Positions 1-5,518 are shown, numbered from the stretch's first letter. The stretch is 5,600 bases of DNA from JOPF133 sp052144935 (GCA_052144935.1 JBKQPR010000018.1:1-5600), one strand, 5' to 3'. Made by a program: numbers and translations. Notes: generated by a model not told the origin, from the letters alone.

Positions 1-2
1 GG

Positions 3-374
3 TTCCAGCAACGAATCCGGGAGATCACGCGACGGGCCAAAGGCGTCAGCATGGAGACGACGATGGAGGAACGGGCCCCGTATATGCGGGGCTGGCGCAG
101 CTATTTCGGATTCTGCGAAACGCCCGAGGTGCTGATCGGCTTAACCCGCTGGGTCCGGTTGCGACTCAGGGCGGCTTTGTGGCGGCAGTGGAAAACACCG
201 CGCCGTCGCCGAGCCGCATTACGGGAACTGGGGGTGCGAGAGCCGCTGGCAAGCCACACCGCCGGCAGCGGTCGCGGCCCTTGGTACCTCGCGAAGGCCA
301 AGGCCTTGTCAGTGGGGCTTTCCAATGCGTACCTCAAATCGCTCGGACTTCCCTCATTGTTCGAGAACTGTTAG
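3..374 (+). CDS. ltrA: Group II intron reverse transcriptase/maturase, C-terminal fragment
   Basis: This is the C-terminal 123 codons of an intron-encoded protein, open to the left edge. In the family the protein binds the intron RNA, helps it fold for splicing, and reverse-transcribes it during retrohoming. The fragment matches the maturase-specific X domain (GIIM type): a W-R-S-YF-G-F segment near fragment residues 30-38, then a basic helix with W-x-R-x-R-L-R-A-x-L-W and QWK, then a run of arginines and ALRELG. After X comes a tail with GPWYLAKAKA and a typical ending around LGLPSLFENC. No Cys-pair/HNH endonuclease domain follows before the stop at 372-374, so this appears to be an endonuclease-less class. 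The ATG at 51 is internal and not a start. The ribozyme 3' domains begin within about 15 bases of the stop. Identity as a maturase is secure; the class is inferred. Confidence 0.9.
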   Translation, partial: FQQRIREITRRAKGVSMETTMEERAPYMRGWRSYFGFCETPEVLIGLTRWVRLRLRAALWRQWKTPRRRRAALRELGVREPLASHTAGSGRGPWYLAKAKALSVGLSNAYLKSLGLPSLFENC

Positions 375-388
375 CGTAACCGACTCGA

Positions 389-460
389 ACCGCCGTGTAC
401 GGACCCGTACGCACGGTGGTGTGGCAGGGGTCGGCGGGTGACCGCCGCCCCTATGCCGAT
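389..460 (+). ncRNA. Group II intron ribozyme domains V and VI
   Basis: Domain V spans 389-420. Its lower 8-bp helix pairs 389-396 with 413-420, including one G-U. The 2-base bulge GC lies at 411-412, the upper 5-bp helix pairs 397-401 with 406-410, and the tetraloop GACC is at 402-405. This is the diagnostic catalytic hairpin. The lower strand offers CGC (391-393) as a possible catalytic triad in place of the usual AGC, a variant I associate with some bacterial classes such as IIC. Domain VI spans 423-457: GGCA/UGCC (423-426 with 454-457), GGGG/CCCC (427-430 with 448-451), and a 6-bp GC helix (432-437 with 442-447) capped by a GUGA tetraloop. U452 and A453 are unpaired, and A453 is the predicted branch point. 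Pairing was done by hand. Confidence 0.85.
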
Positions 461-487
461 CAAACGGGCATTTCGGTAACAACCCCG

Positions 488-518
488 GGTCGGGCCAGCG
501 CCCCGGCCAAGCATTTTT
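488..518 (+). terminator. Possible rho-independent terminator, + strand
   Basis: Seven bases at 488-494 (GGTCGGG) pair with CCCGGCC at 502-508 around a 7-base loop. One pair is a U-G wobble that works only in the + strand transcript. A TTTTT run follows at 514-518, five bases after the stem, which is further than ideal. It lies just beyond the intron 3' end and would stop + strand transcription before the convergent gene. The stem is short and GC-rich composition makes chance stems common, so this is tentative. Confidence 0.35.
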
Positions 519-526
519 AGTATCGT

Positions 527-548
527 GGACAGGCGCTTTCGCCCGTCC
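527..548 (-). terminator. Hairpin directly after the TIGR03435 stop codon
   Basis: A 9-bp stem pairs 527-535 with 540-548 around a 4-base loop (536-539). It ends one base from the TIGR03435 stop codon at 550-552. The one non-Watson-Crick pair is G-U in the minus-strand transcript but A-C in the plus-strand transcript, so the stem is better formed in the RNA of that gene. No U-tract follows, so it may act as a 3' stabilising stem or a weak terminator rather than a classical intrinsic terminator. Confidence 0.4.
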
Positions 549-549
549 G

Positions 550-1305
550 TCAGTTCGCGTACGGCCGCTCCACGTGATCGATCACCAGAAACCGGACGGG
601 TGCCCTGGCGGACTCCAGCATCAGGCCGAGCTGTTTTTGCACCGCGGAGAAAATATCAGGTCCCAGACTCGGTGGAGCGTCCGTTCCGGCCGGCGGGACG
701 GGATTGCGATCGAAGGTGAGCGTGAAATCGTAATTCCCCTCCAAGCCGGTGTTGTCGACCACCTGCCGGTCGCCGGTCCGTGCCATGCGCGAGAGCGCCC
801 AGGCGAAATCGGCCATGGATTCGTAGGTGTAGCTGACGCCCGACAGTGTCTCGGTGCCACCGGCGCTGGCGGGCGTCCGTACGCGAGGGAGATCATCCTC
901 CGGTTGATCGCTGTGCCGCAATTTCGGGCCGCCTTTGGCGACGGTGAGCGAGTATACCGGAACTTCGCGGGTTTCCCAGTGGACCTGCAATTTGAAGCGG
1001 TCAGCGAGCAGCGACTGGAGCATCTGCCGCATCTCGCCGGAGCCCACGCGATGCTCGGCTTTGGCAACGATGTCGTAGCGATCGTCGAAGGTGCGATCGA
1101 GTCCGGAGATCTGCCGGACGTTGAGATCGTAGGCCATCAGGACGAGAGGGCCGAGGCCGATATCGAAGGCCGTGAAACGGTCGCCGCTGGATTCCACCGA
1201 CATACGGCCCCCTGCGGTGTTCGGCTTGACCGAGGCGACTTCGAACGCCGGCGCCTGAGCGTACGACGCCATAGCTACCACGAGAATGAGGGCGATTGGT
1301 CTCAT
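550..1305 (-). CDS. TIGR03435 family secreted protein, function unknown
   Basis: The product is a 251-residue exported protein of the TIGR03435 (DUF3738-type) family, which is greatly expanded in Solibacter-like Acidobacteria and has no known biochemical role. Supporting features are the N-terminal signature FEVASVKPN (residues 21-29), the middle segment ending LLADRFKLQVHWETREVPVY, then SLTVAKGGPKL, a predicted structural segment with NTGLEGNYDFTLTF, and the family's characteristic ending VIDHVERPYAN. I chose the ATG at 1305 because residues 1-18 form a signal peptide: Met-Arg, a hydrophobic stretch (IALILVVAMAS), then a signal peptidase I site at about AQA|PA. No lipobox cysteine is present. 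The in-frame ATG at 1344 would add 13 polar residues before the signal and is less likely. No clear Shine-Dalgarno sequence precedes either start. The gene is convergent with the intron and divergent from the CDF gene. Family assignment is firm; function is unknown. Confidence 0.88.
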   Translation of the reverse strand: MRPIALILVVAMASYAQAPAFEVASVKPNTAGGRMSVESSGDRFTAFDIGLGPLVLMAYDLNVRQISGLDRTFDDRYDIVAKAEHRVGSGEMRQMLQSLLADRFKLQVHWETREVPVYSLTVAKGGPKLRHSDQPEDDLPRVRTPASAGGTETLSGVSYTYESMADFAWALSRMARTGDRQVVDNTGLEGNYDFTLTFDRNPVPPAGTDAPPSLGPDIFSAVQKQLGLMLESARAPVRFLVIDHVERPYAN

Positions 1306-1488
1306 GCTCGAATGACGGCACTCAGGGGTGTTTTCGTGGAACACATGTTATTAGGCCGCAGCGGTAAGGGAGACACGCGAGTCGCCGAAACAACCTTCGG
1401 CTGTTAAACGGGCTTTCCGGAAAGTACGGCGGTGCGGCCCCCGACGTCCGCGAGCGGTACAGCACACTCCAATTAGCCAGGTCGCCTC

Positions 1489-1515
1489 CACGAATCGGCC
1501 CCTCAGGGATTCGTG
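1489..1515. promoter_or_regulatory. Perfect 8-bp inverted repeat, candidate operator
   Basis: CACGAATC at 1489-1496 is exactly mirrored by GATTCGTG at 1508-1515 around an 11-base spacer. The arm-to-arm spacing is about two helical turns centre to centre, as expected for a dimeric regulator. It lies about 100 bases upstream of the CDF start and just before a TTGACT. It does not match the MerR/CueR, Zur or ArsR operator patterns I know, and no regulator gene is in the window, so operator function is only an inference. Confidence 0.3.
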
Positions 1516-1597
1516 TTCCGGTCTCCGGCCCTTGACTCGGCGCGGCAGAGTTCCACACAGGCTGCTAAGCGCGCGGCCCCGTGCTCTCGGGTAAACT

Positions 1598-1609
1598 AAG
1601 GATGAGGAG
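1598..1609 (+). promoter_or_regulatory. Ribosome binding site that fixes the TTG start of the CDF gene
   Basis: The purine-rich stretch AAGGATGAGGAG ends five bases before TTG at 1615-1617. GAGGAG is a strong anti-Shine-Dalgarno match at good spacing. The ATG inside this stretch (1602) is in another frame and does not open the transporter. Together with the His-rich N-terminus encoded right after the TTG, this supports the non-ATG start. Confidence 0.75.
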
Positions 1610-1614
1610 CCGGG

Positions 1615-2556
1615 TTGCACTCGCACGCACACAGCCATCACGGAGGGACGGGGGGAGTTCTCCGCTGGTCGGTGGTAGCCACCTCGATTTTCGCCGCCGT
1701 GGAAGTGGTGGCGGGCCTGCGGTCACATTCGCTCGCCCTGATCTCCGATGCGGGACACAACTTCACCGATGCGCTGGCGTTGCTGCTGGCCTGGCTCGCC
1801 TTCATCCTGCAAGCCCGGCCGGCGGATGAGATCAAGACCTATGGCTATCAGCGGGCGGGAGTGCTGGCGGCCTTCGTCAATGCCCTGACGCTGGTGGCTC
1901 TGGCGGCCTGGATCTTCTACGAGAGCGCGTTGCGCCTCCAGCGGCCGGAGAACGTCGCCGAGGGCGTGATGATCGGGGTGGCCGGGCTCGGGGTGGCGCT
2001 CAACGGCGGCATCATGTGGGCCCTGCGGGCCGCCAGCCGCTCGGATCTCAATGTGCGCAGCGCCTTCGTCCACATGCTGGGGGATGCCCTGGGATCGGGG
2101 GCCATTGTGGCCGGCGGCGTGGTCATGTACTACACGGGTTGGCAGCGGGTGGACCCGGTGTTATCCATTCTGATCGGAGCGTTGATTGTCTGGACCGCCT
2201 GGGACATCATTCGCGAATCGCTGAACATCCTGCTGGAAGGCCTGCCGCGGGGGATCCGGCTGGGACACGTGGCGGACGAAATGAGGCTGGTGGAGGGAGT
2301 GCTGGACGTGCACGACCTGCACATCTGGAGCCTGGGATCGAGCACCCACGCGCTAAGCTGCCACGTGCTCATTGCCGACGTGCCGCCCTCGTCGAGCGAC
2401 GCCATCTTGCGGGCCCTCAACGGCGTGCTGGCGGACCATTTTCACATTGCGCACACCACCGTGCAGTTCGAGCACATCGGCTGTCCGATTTCCGAGAGCG
2501 GTTGCGCCATCCCGGTACACCAGCACGACCACGGGCAGGAAGGCCACCACCACTAG
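1615..2556 (+). CDS. CDF-family zinc/cation efflux transporter (CzcD/ZitB-like)
   Basis: This 313-residue inner-membrane antiporter exports divalent metal ions, probably Zn2+, in exchange for protons, giving metal resistance or homeostasis. Six membrane segments can be read (about residues 15-35, 39-66, 81-105, 116-138, 147-173 and 181-200). The transport site is the zinc-type pair of HxxxD motifs: H48/D52 in segment 2 (SDAGHNFTD) and H153/D157 in segment 5 (HMLGD). GYQR (77-80) and DPVLS (180-184) are further family landmarks. The C-terminal cytoplasmic domain starts near residue 209 and contains VHDLHIWSLGSS (232-243), typical of the ferredoxin-like dimerisation domain. Both ends are histidine-rich (HSHAHSHH at the start, HQHDHGQEGHHH at the end), probably for metal binding. 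The start is TTG with a strong ribosome binding site. No regulator gene is adjacent. The exact metal cannot be read from sequence, though His at residue 48 favours zinc over manganese or iron. Confidence 0.93.
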   Translation: MHSHAHSHHGGTGGVLRWSVVATSIFAAVEVVAGLRSHSLALISDAGHNFTDALALLLAWLAFILQARPADEIKTYGYQRAGVLAAFVNALTLVALAAWIFYESALRLQRPENVAEGVMIGVAGLGVALNGGIMWALRAASRSDLNVRSAFVHMLGDALGSGAIVAGGVVMYYTGWQRVDPVLSILIGALIVWTAWDIIRESLNILLEGLPRGIRLGHVADEMRLVEGVLDVHDLHIWSLGSSTHALSCHVLIADVPPSSSDAILRALNGVLADHFHIAHTTVQFEHIGCPISESGCAIPVHQHDHGQEGHHH

Positions 2557-2839
2557 CGGTCCGTGGCAGAACTGCCTGGCGGCACAAGTTGGTCCGTTTA
2601 CGGTTCGTTAATCCTTTGTATTCAGCATCTTACTGGCTTGGCTCGGCCCACCGGTGCGGCTTCCCGCTTGCGCTCGGCATACGGTACGGCTTCGGGAAGG
2701 CTTCTCGAAAGCGAGGCCGGCCCGAATCCTGGCTGAGAGAAGCCCTGGCCGCAGCGGCTTCCGTGCGCCCTCTCGTCCGTGCGCCCTCTCGCTTGCGCCC
2801 GCGCCCCCAAACCGTCTAGCCTGTAATCTTCAGCCAACC
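2557..2839. other. Intergenic region, GC-rich and repetitive
   Basis: These 283 bases separate the CDF gene from the phosphoesterase operon. The first part (about 2585-2635) is the most AT-rich stretch nearby and contains TTTACG at 2597 and TATTCA at 2619 with a 16-base spacer, a poor promoter match. The second part (2650-2815) is GC-rich with recurring fragments such as CGCTTGCGC, inverted arms CTTCCCG (2660-2666) and CGGGAAG (2693-2699), a small hairpin at 2699-2718, and a perfect 16-bp tandem repeat. Open frames cross it on both strands, but their arginine/proline/alanine-rich translations look like no protein. I see no tRNA fold and no clear terminator for the CDF gene. Confidence 0.5.
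2760..2791. repeat. Perfect 16-bp tandem duplication
   Basis: The unit TCCGTGCGCCCTCTCG occurs twice without a gap, at 2760-2775 and 2776-2791. The bases right after it (CTTGCGCCCGCGCC) resemble further degenerate units. It is 48 bases upstream of the phosphoesterase start, so a copy-number change here could alter the 5' leader of the operon. This looks like replication slippage; no function is shown. Confidence 0.8.
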
Positions 2840-3436
2840 GTGAAGCTCCTCATTTTTTCCGACATCCACAACGACTGGGCGGCTCTCGAAAGGCTGCTCG
2901 CCATCGAGGCCGATTACTATATCGCCGCGGGCGATCAGGTCACCTGGGCCAAGGGCATCGAGCGCTGCGGGCAGATCCTCCAATCGCGCGGCGATAAAGT
3001 CTACGTGCTGCCGGGGAACCATGAATCCGCCGAACAGGTAGCCGGCATGTGCGCCCGCCACGGATTGCACAACTTCCACGAGCGCCATTTTCAGGTGGGC
3101 GGCTGGCATGTCGCCGGACTGGGATATTCCAGCCCCACGCCGTTCAATACGCCGGGCGAGTACAGCGAACCGCAGATCGCCGCGCGGCTGGAGCGCTTCG
3201 CCTCGCTCGATCCCCTGGTGCTGGTGTGCCACGCGCCGCCTCAGGGCACCGCCCTCGACCGTATCCACGAGGGCCTGCACGGGGGATCGCGCGCGGTGCG
3301 CGAGTTCCTCGCCGAGCATCAGCCGGCGCGCTTTTTCTGCGGCCACATTCACGAGGCCGAGGGGGTCGAAATCAGCATCGGCCGGACCCTCGCGCGCAAT
3401 GTCGGCAAGCGGGGCTATTTGTTAGAATTGAGTTGA
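2840..3436 (+). CDS. Calcineurin-like metallophosphoesterase
   Basis: This 198-residue soluble phosphoesterase has the complete two-metal motif set: DxH as SDIH (D8, H10), GD as AGDQ (G31, D32), GNHE (59-62), a lone histidine in CHAPP (H131), and GHIH (168-171). These ligate two divalent metals and hydrolyse phosphomono- or phosphodiesters; the substrate is unknown. The YSSPTPFNTPGE segment (96-107) and overall length resemble Icc-related predicted phosphoesterases (COG2129-like) rather than MutT- or UDP-diacylglucosamine-type enzymes, an assignment made from memory. I chose GTG at 2840 because the family's first beta strand (KLLIFSDIH) starts at residue 2; the frame is open further upstream, but that translation is not protein-like. 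There is no good Shine-Dalgarno sequence. No signal peptide is present, so it should be cytoplasmic. The stop is six bases before the prfB ATG, which suggests co-transcription. Confidence 0.88.
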   Translation: MKLLIFSDIHNDWAALERLLAIEADYYIAAGDQVTWAKGIERCGQILQSRGDKVYVLPGNHESAEQVAGMCARHGLHNFHERHFQVGGWHVAGLGYSSPTPFNTPGEYSEPQIAARLERFASLDPLVLVCHAPPQGTALDRIHEGLHGGSRAVREFLAEHQPARFFCGHIHEAEGVEISIGRTLARNVGKRGYLLELS

Positions 3437-3442
3437 TACTCC

Positions 3443-4595
3443 ATGACTTTAGACGAGCTACAACGCGCATACCAGCCTCTCCGCGACCAATCCCTGGCCG
3501 TGCGGAGGTATCTTTGACGCTCCCGCACAGAAGCAGAAGCTAAGCCAGACCCAAGAGCAGATCTCCGCCCCGGATTTCTGGTCGCAACCTGAAAAAAGCC
3601 AGAAGGTGATGCAGGACCGCAAGCGCCTGGAAGAGGCCATCGCCAACGACGAGCGCATCCGCGGCCTCACCGACGACCTGGACACGCTCTTCGAGCTGGC
3701 GCGCGAGGGCGAAGACGTCTCGGGCGATATCGACCGCGACATGAAGGGCTACGGCGAGTTGCTCGACCGCCTGGAAACCGCCATGCTGCTTTCGGGCGAA
3801 AACGACGCGCGCAACGCCATCGTCACCATCCACCCCGGCGCCGGTGGAACGGAAAGCCAGGACTGGGCCGAGATGCTCATGCGCATGTACCTGCGCTGGG
3901 CCGAGCGGGCGGGATTCCAGACCGTGGTGACGGACCGGTTGGAGGGCGAGGGCGCGGGCATCAAGTCGGTGACGTTCGAAGTCAACGGCGAGAACGCCTA
4001 TGGGCTGCTGCAATCCGAGATCGGCGTGCACCGCCTGGTGCGCATTTCGCCCTTCGACGCCAACGCCCGGCGGCATACCTCCTTCGCCTCGGTGTTCGTC
4101 TTTCCGCAGGTGGACGACGAAATCAAGATCGACATCAAGCTGGACGACGTCCGCATCGACACCTTCCGCTCCTCGGGCGCGGGCGGGCAGCACGTCAACA
4201 TGACCGATTCGGCCGTGCGCATCACGTACTTCCCCCCCACGGACGGGCCGCCCAGGCCGCCCATCGTTGTGCAGTGCCAGAACGAGCGCTCCCAGCACAA
4301 GAATCGCGATTCGGCGTGGAAGCAGCTTCGCGCGCGGGTGTACGAATACGAGCTGGCCAAGAAGCGCGAGGAGACCCGCAAGACCGAGGATTCCAAACTG
4401 GACATCAACTTCGGCAGCCAGATCCGCAACTATGTCTTGGCGCCCTACCGCCTGGTGAAGGATCTGCGCAGCCGGCTGTCCCTGGGCGATGTGGACCGCG
4501 TGCTGGAGGGCGACCTCGACCCGCTGATCCACGCCTACCTGGTTTGGCGGCGCACCGGCAAGACCGCCGGCGACAGCCAAGACGAGCCGGAGTGA
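3443..4595 (+). CDS. prfB: Peptide chain release factor 2, with programmed +1 frameshift
   Basis: RF2 recognises UGA and UAA in the ribosomal A site and triggers peptide release. The gene is read in two frames: 24 codons from ATG 3443 to CTT 3512-3514, then a +1 slip over T3515, continuing from GAC 3516 to the stop at 4593-4595, giving 383 residues. In this numbering the codon-recognition tripeptide SPF is at 202-204 (in VRISPFDANARRHTSF) and the catalytic GGQ at 247-249 (SGAGGQHVN), close to the E. coli positions. HPGAGGTES, CQNERSQHKN and the coiled-coil N-terminal domain with DFW and PEKSQK also match. Ser occupies the site equivalent to E. coli 246. Two oddities: a proline-rich insertion of about 7 residues at roughly 262-273, and a polar tail of about 14 residues beyond the usual end. 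A single-frame annotation would start wrongly near 3606 and lose 54 residues. Upstream spacing to the phosphoesterase is six bases; the stop overlaps the Sua5 GTG. Confidence 0.96.
3503..3518 (+). promoter_or_regulatory. prfB programmed +1 frameshift site
   Basis: The site reads CGG AGG TAT CTT TGA C. The internal Shine-Dalgarno-like GGAGG (3504-3508) is three bases (TAT) from the slippery CTT at 3512-3514, followed by the in-frame stop TGA at 3515-3517 and then C. The E. coli site has AGGGGG in place of CGGAGG and is otherwise the same through TAT CTT TGA C. In the known mechanism, low RF2 lets the ribosome pause at UGA, and the Shine-Dalgarno contact helps peptidyl-tRNA(Leu) slip from CUU to UUU, restoring the RF2 frame. 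High RF2 terminates at the UGA. The coding match on both sides (VRRYL before, DAPAQKQKL after) confirms that this is not a sequencing error. Confidence 0.95.
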
Positions 4596-5518
4596 GCCAG
4601 GCGGATGAGGTTGCCCGCGCCGCGTCGCTGATCCGCTCCGGGCGCCTGGTGGCGTTCCCCACCGAGACGGTGTACGGCCTGGGGGCTAATGCCCTGGACG
4701 CCGCGGCGGTGGAGCGGATCTTCGCGGCTAAGCGGCGTCCGCGCACGAGCCCTCTCATCGTACACGTGGATTCGGTGGAGATGGCGCGTGGCTTGGCCTT
4801 GTCCTGGCCCGCGGCCGCGGAGCTTTTAGCGCGGCGCTACTGGCCCGGGCCGCTCACCCTGGTGGTGCTCAAAGAGGCGCGCATTCCGGACATTGTGACC
4901 GCGGGCCTTCCCACGGTCGGGCTGCGGATGCCGGCGCATCCCCTGGCGCTGGAGCTGATCCGCGCAGCGGGTGTCCCCATAGCGGCGCCCAGCGCCAACC
5001 GCTTCACCGAGCTTTCCCCAACCACCGCCGCGCATGTGCCGGAATCGCTGGCGGATTTCGTGCTGGATGGCGGCCCGGCGCAGGTAGGGATCGAATCGAC
5101 CGTGCTGTCGCTGGTGGCCCAGCCCGTGCTGCTGCGGCCGGGCGTCATTCCGCTGCCGGAAATCGAGGCGCTGATCGGGCCTGTGGAGGTAACGGGCGCC
5201 ACCGGAGAGGGAGCGCACGCGGCTCCCGGGATGCACCCCCGGCATTACCGCCCGCGCACGCCGCTGCTGCTCGTGGAGAGCGGCGCCGGCCGCGGTGCCG
5301 GCCGCAGTTCCGATCTCGGCGTGCCGCCGGCGGGCCGCGGCACATGGCTGCGCATCGGCAAGGAGATGCCCGGCAGCCCGTTGGCGTACGCCGCGGCGCT
5401 GTATGAAACGCTGCATCGTTTGGACGCGCAGGGCTGGGATTGGATCGCCGTGGAACGGCCTCCCGCCCTGCCCGAATGGGCCGGCGTGTTGGACCGCTTG
5501 CGGCGCGCGGCGGAGTAA
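4592..5518 (+). CDS. L-threonylcarbamoyladenylate synthase, Sua5 type
   Basis: This 308-residue enzyme makes threonylcarbamoyl-AMP from threonine, bicarbonate and ATP, the first step of N6-threonylcarbamoyladenosine (t6A) at position 37 of ANN-decoding tRNAs. The YrdC/TsaC catalytic domain covers about residues 1-200: FPTETVYGLGANA (22-34), the KxR motif KRR (47-49) before PLIVH, WPGPLTLV (84-91), GLRMPAHP (110-117), the SxN motif SAN (134-136), and GIESTV (166-171) with LLRPG (180-184). The linker APGMHPRHYRP (211-221) is diagnostic of two-domain Sua5, followed by the C-terminal Sua5 domain (about 224-305). It is therefore Sua5/YwlC-like, not the short TsaC. The start GTG at 4592 overlaps the prfB stop in GTGA, so translation is probably coupled; homology begins within a few residues of it. 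All key residues are present. Its partners TsaB, TsaD and TsaE are not in the window. Confidence 0.94.
   Translation: MSQADEVARAASLIRSGRLVAFPTETVYGLGANALDAAAVERIFAAKRRPRTSPLIVHVDSVEMARGLALSWPAAAELLARRYWPGPLTLVVLKEARIPDIVTAGLPTVGLRMPAHPLALELIRAAGVPIAAPSANRFTELSPTTAAHVPESLADFVLDGGPAQVGIESTVLSLVAQPVLLRPGVIPLPEIEALIGPVEVTGATGEGAHAAPGMHPRHYRPRTPLLLVESGAGRGAGRSSDLGVPPAGRGTWLRIGKEMPGSPLAYAAALYETLHRLDAQGWDWIAVERPPALPEWAGVLDRLRRAAE

Larger units (their letters stand above)
1..460 (+). mobile_element. Group II intron, 3' portion (5' end outside window)
   Basis: This is the 3' end of a mobile self-splicing retroelement. The sequence shows the C-terminal part of its intron-encoded maturase, then a domain V hairpin and a domain VI hairpin with a bulged adenosine. 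The predicted 3' splice site follows the terminal AT at 459-460, which fits the group II 3'-AY rule, and the branch-point A (453) sits 7 bases before the terminal T, as the family requires. The 3' exon therefore starts at 461. The 5' ribozyme domains I-IV and most of the reverse transcriptase lie to the left of the window, so the copy cannot be judged complete. Nothing visible here is broken. Confidence 0.88.
1306..1614. promoter_or_regulatory. Divergent intergenic region with several dyads
   Basis: This 309-base gap must hold the promoters for the TIGR03435 gene (leftward) and the CDF gene (rightward). Three symmetric elements are visible: GCCGAA/TTCGGC at 1384-1389 and 1396-1401 (6-base loop); a 12-bp loopless palindrome CTTTCCGGAAAG at 1413-1424; and CACGAATC/GATTCGTG at 1489-1496 and 1508-1515 (11-base loop). 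A TTGACT at 1532-1537 resembles a -35 box for the CDF gene, but no convincing -10 box stands 16-18 bases downstream. Leftward, TAATAA just before 1344 (minus strand) could be a -10 box, which would fit translation starting at 1305, but its -35 is poor. I see no credible gene here. Confidence 0.4.

Noticed and set aside
574..1407. A 277-codon open frame on the plus strand across the TIGR03435 gene
   Set aside because: It is the shadow of the minus-strand gene, which has a signal peptide and family motifs. The plus translation has neither and no ribosome binding site.
1532..1560. TTGACT as the -35 box of the CDF promoter
   Set aside because: At 16-18 bases downstream the sequence is ACACAG-like, with no resemblance to TATAAT, so I do not call a promoter.
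1322..1641. Short minus-strand open frames in the divergent gap
   Set aside because: The translations have no recognisable domain, no ribosome binding site and biased basic composition. They also overlap the CDF start and dyads.
2640..2760. A possible structured RNA or tRNA in the stem-rich gap
   Set aside because: Arms such as CTTCCCG/CGGGAAG and the hairpin at 2699-2718 exist, but no cloverleaf, T-loop consensus or known riboswitch core can be built, and high GC explains small stems.
2654..2839. An N-terminal extension of the phosphoesterase back to 2654
   Set aside because: The frame is open, but the translation is an Arg/Pro/Ala-rich string from a repetitive region, and the family's first strand begins right after GTG 2840.
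3540..4580. A 346-codon open frame on the minus strand opposite prfB
   Set aside because: It lies fully within prfB, which has unmistakable SPF, GGQ and RF2 motifs. The reverse translation (rich in H, V, R, A, L, G) is typical of antisense reading of high-GC codons and resembles no family.
4274..4591. An N-terminal extension of Sua5 into prfB
   Set aside because: It would overlap prfB by over 300 bases in another frame. Sua5 homology begins just after GTG 4592.
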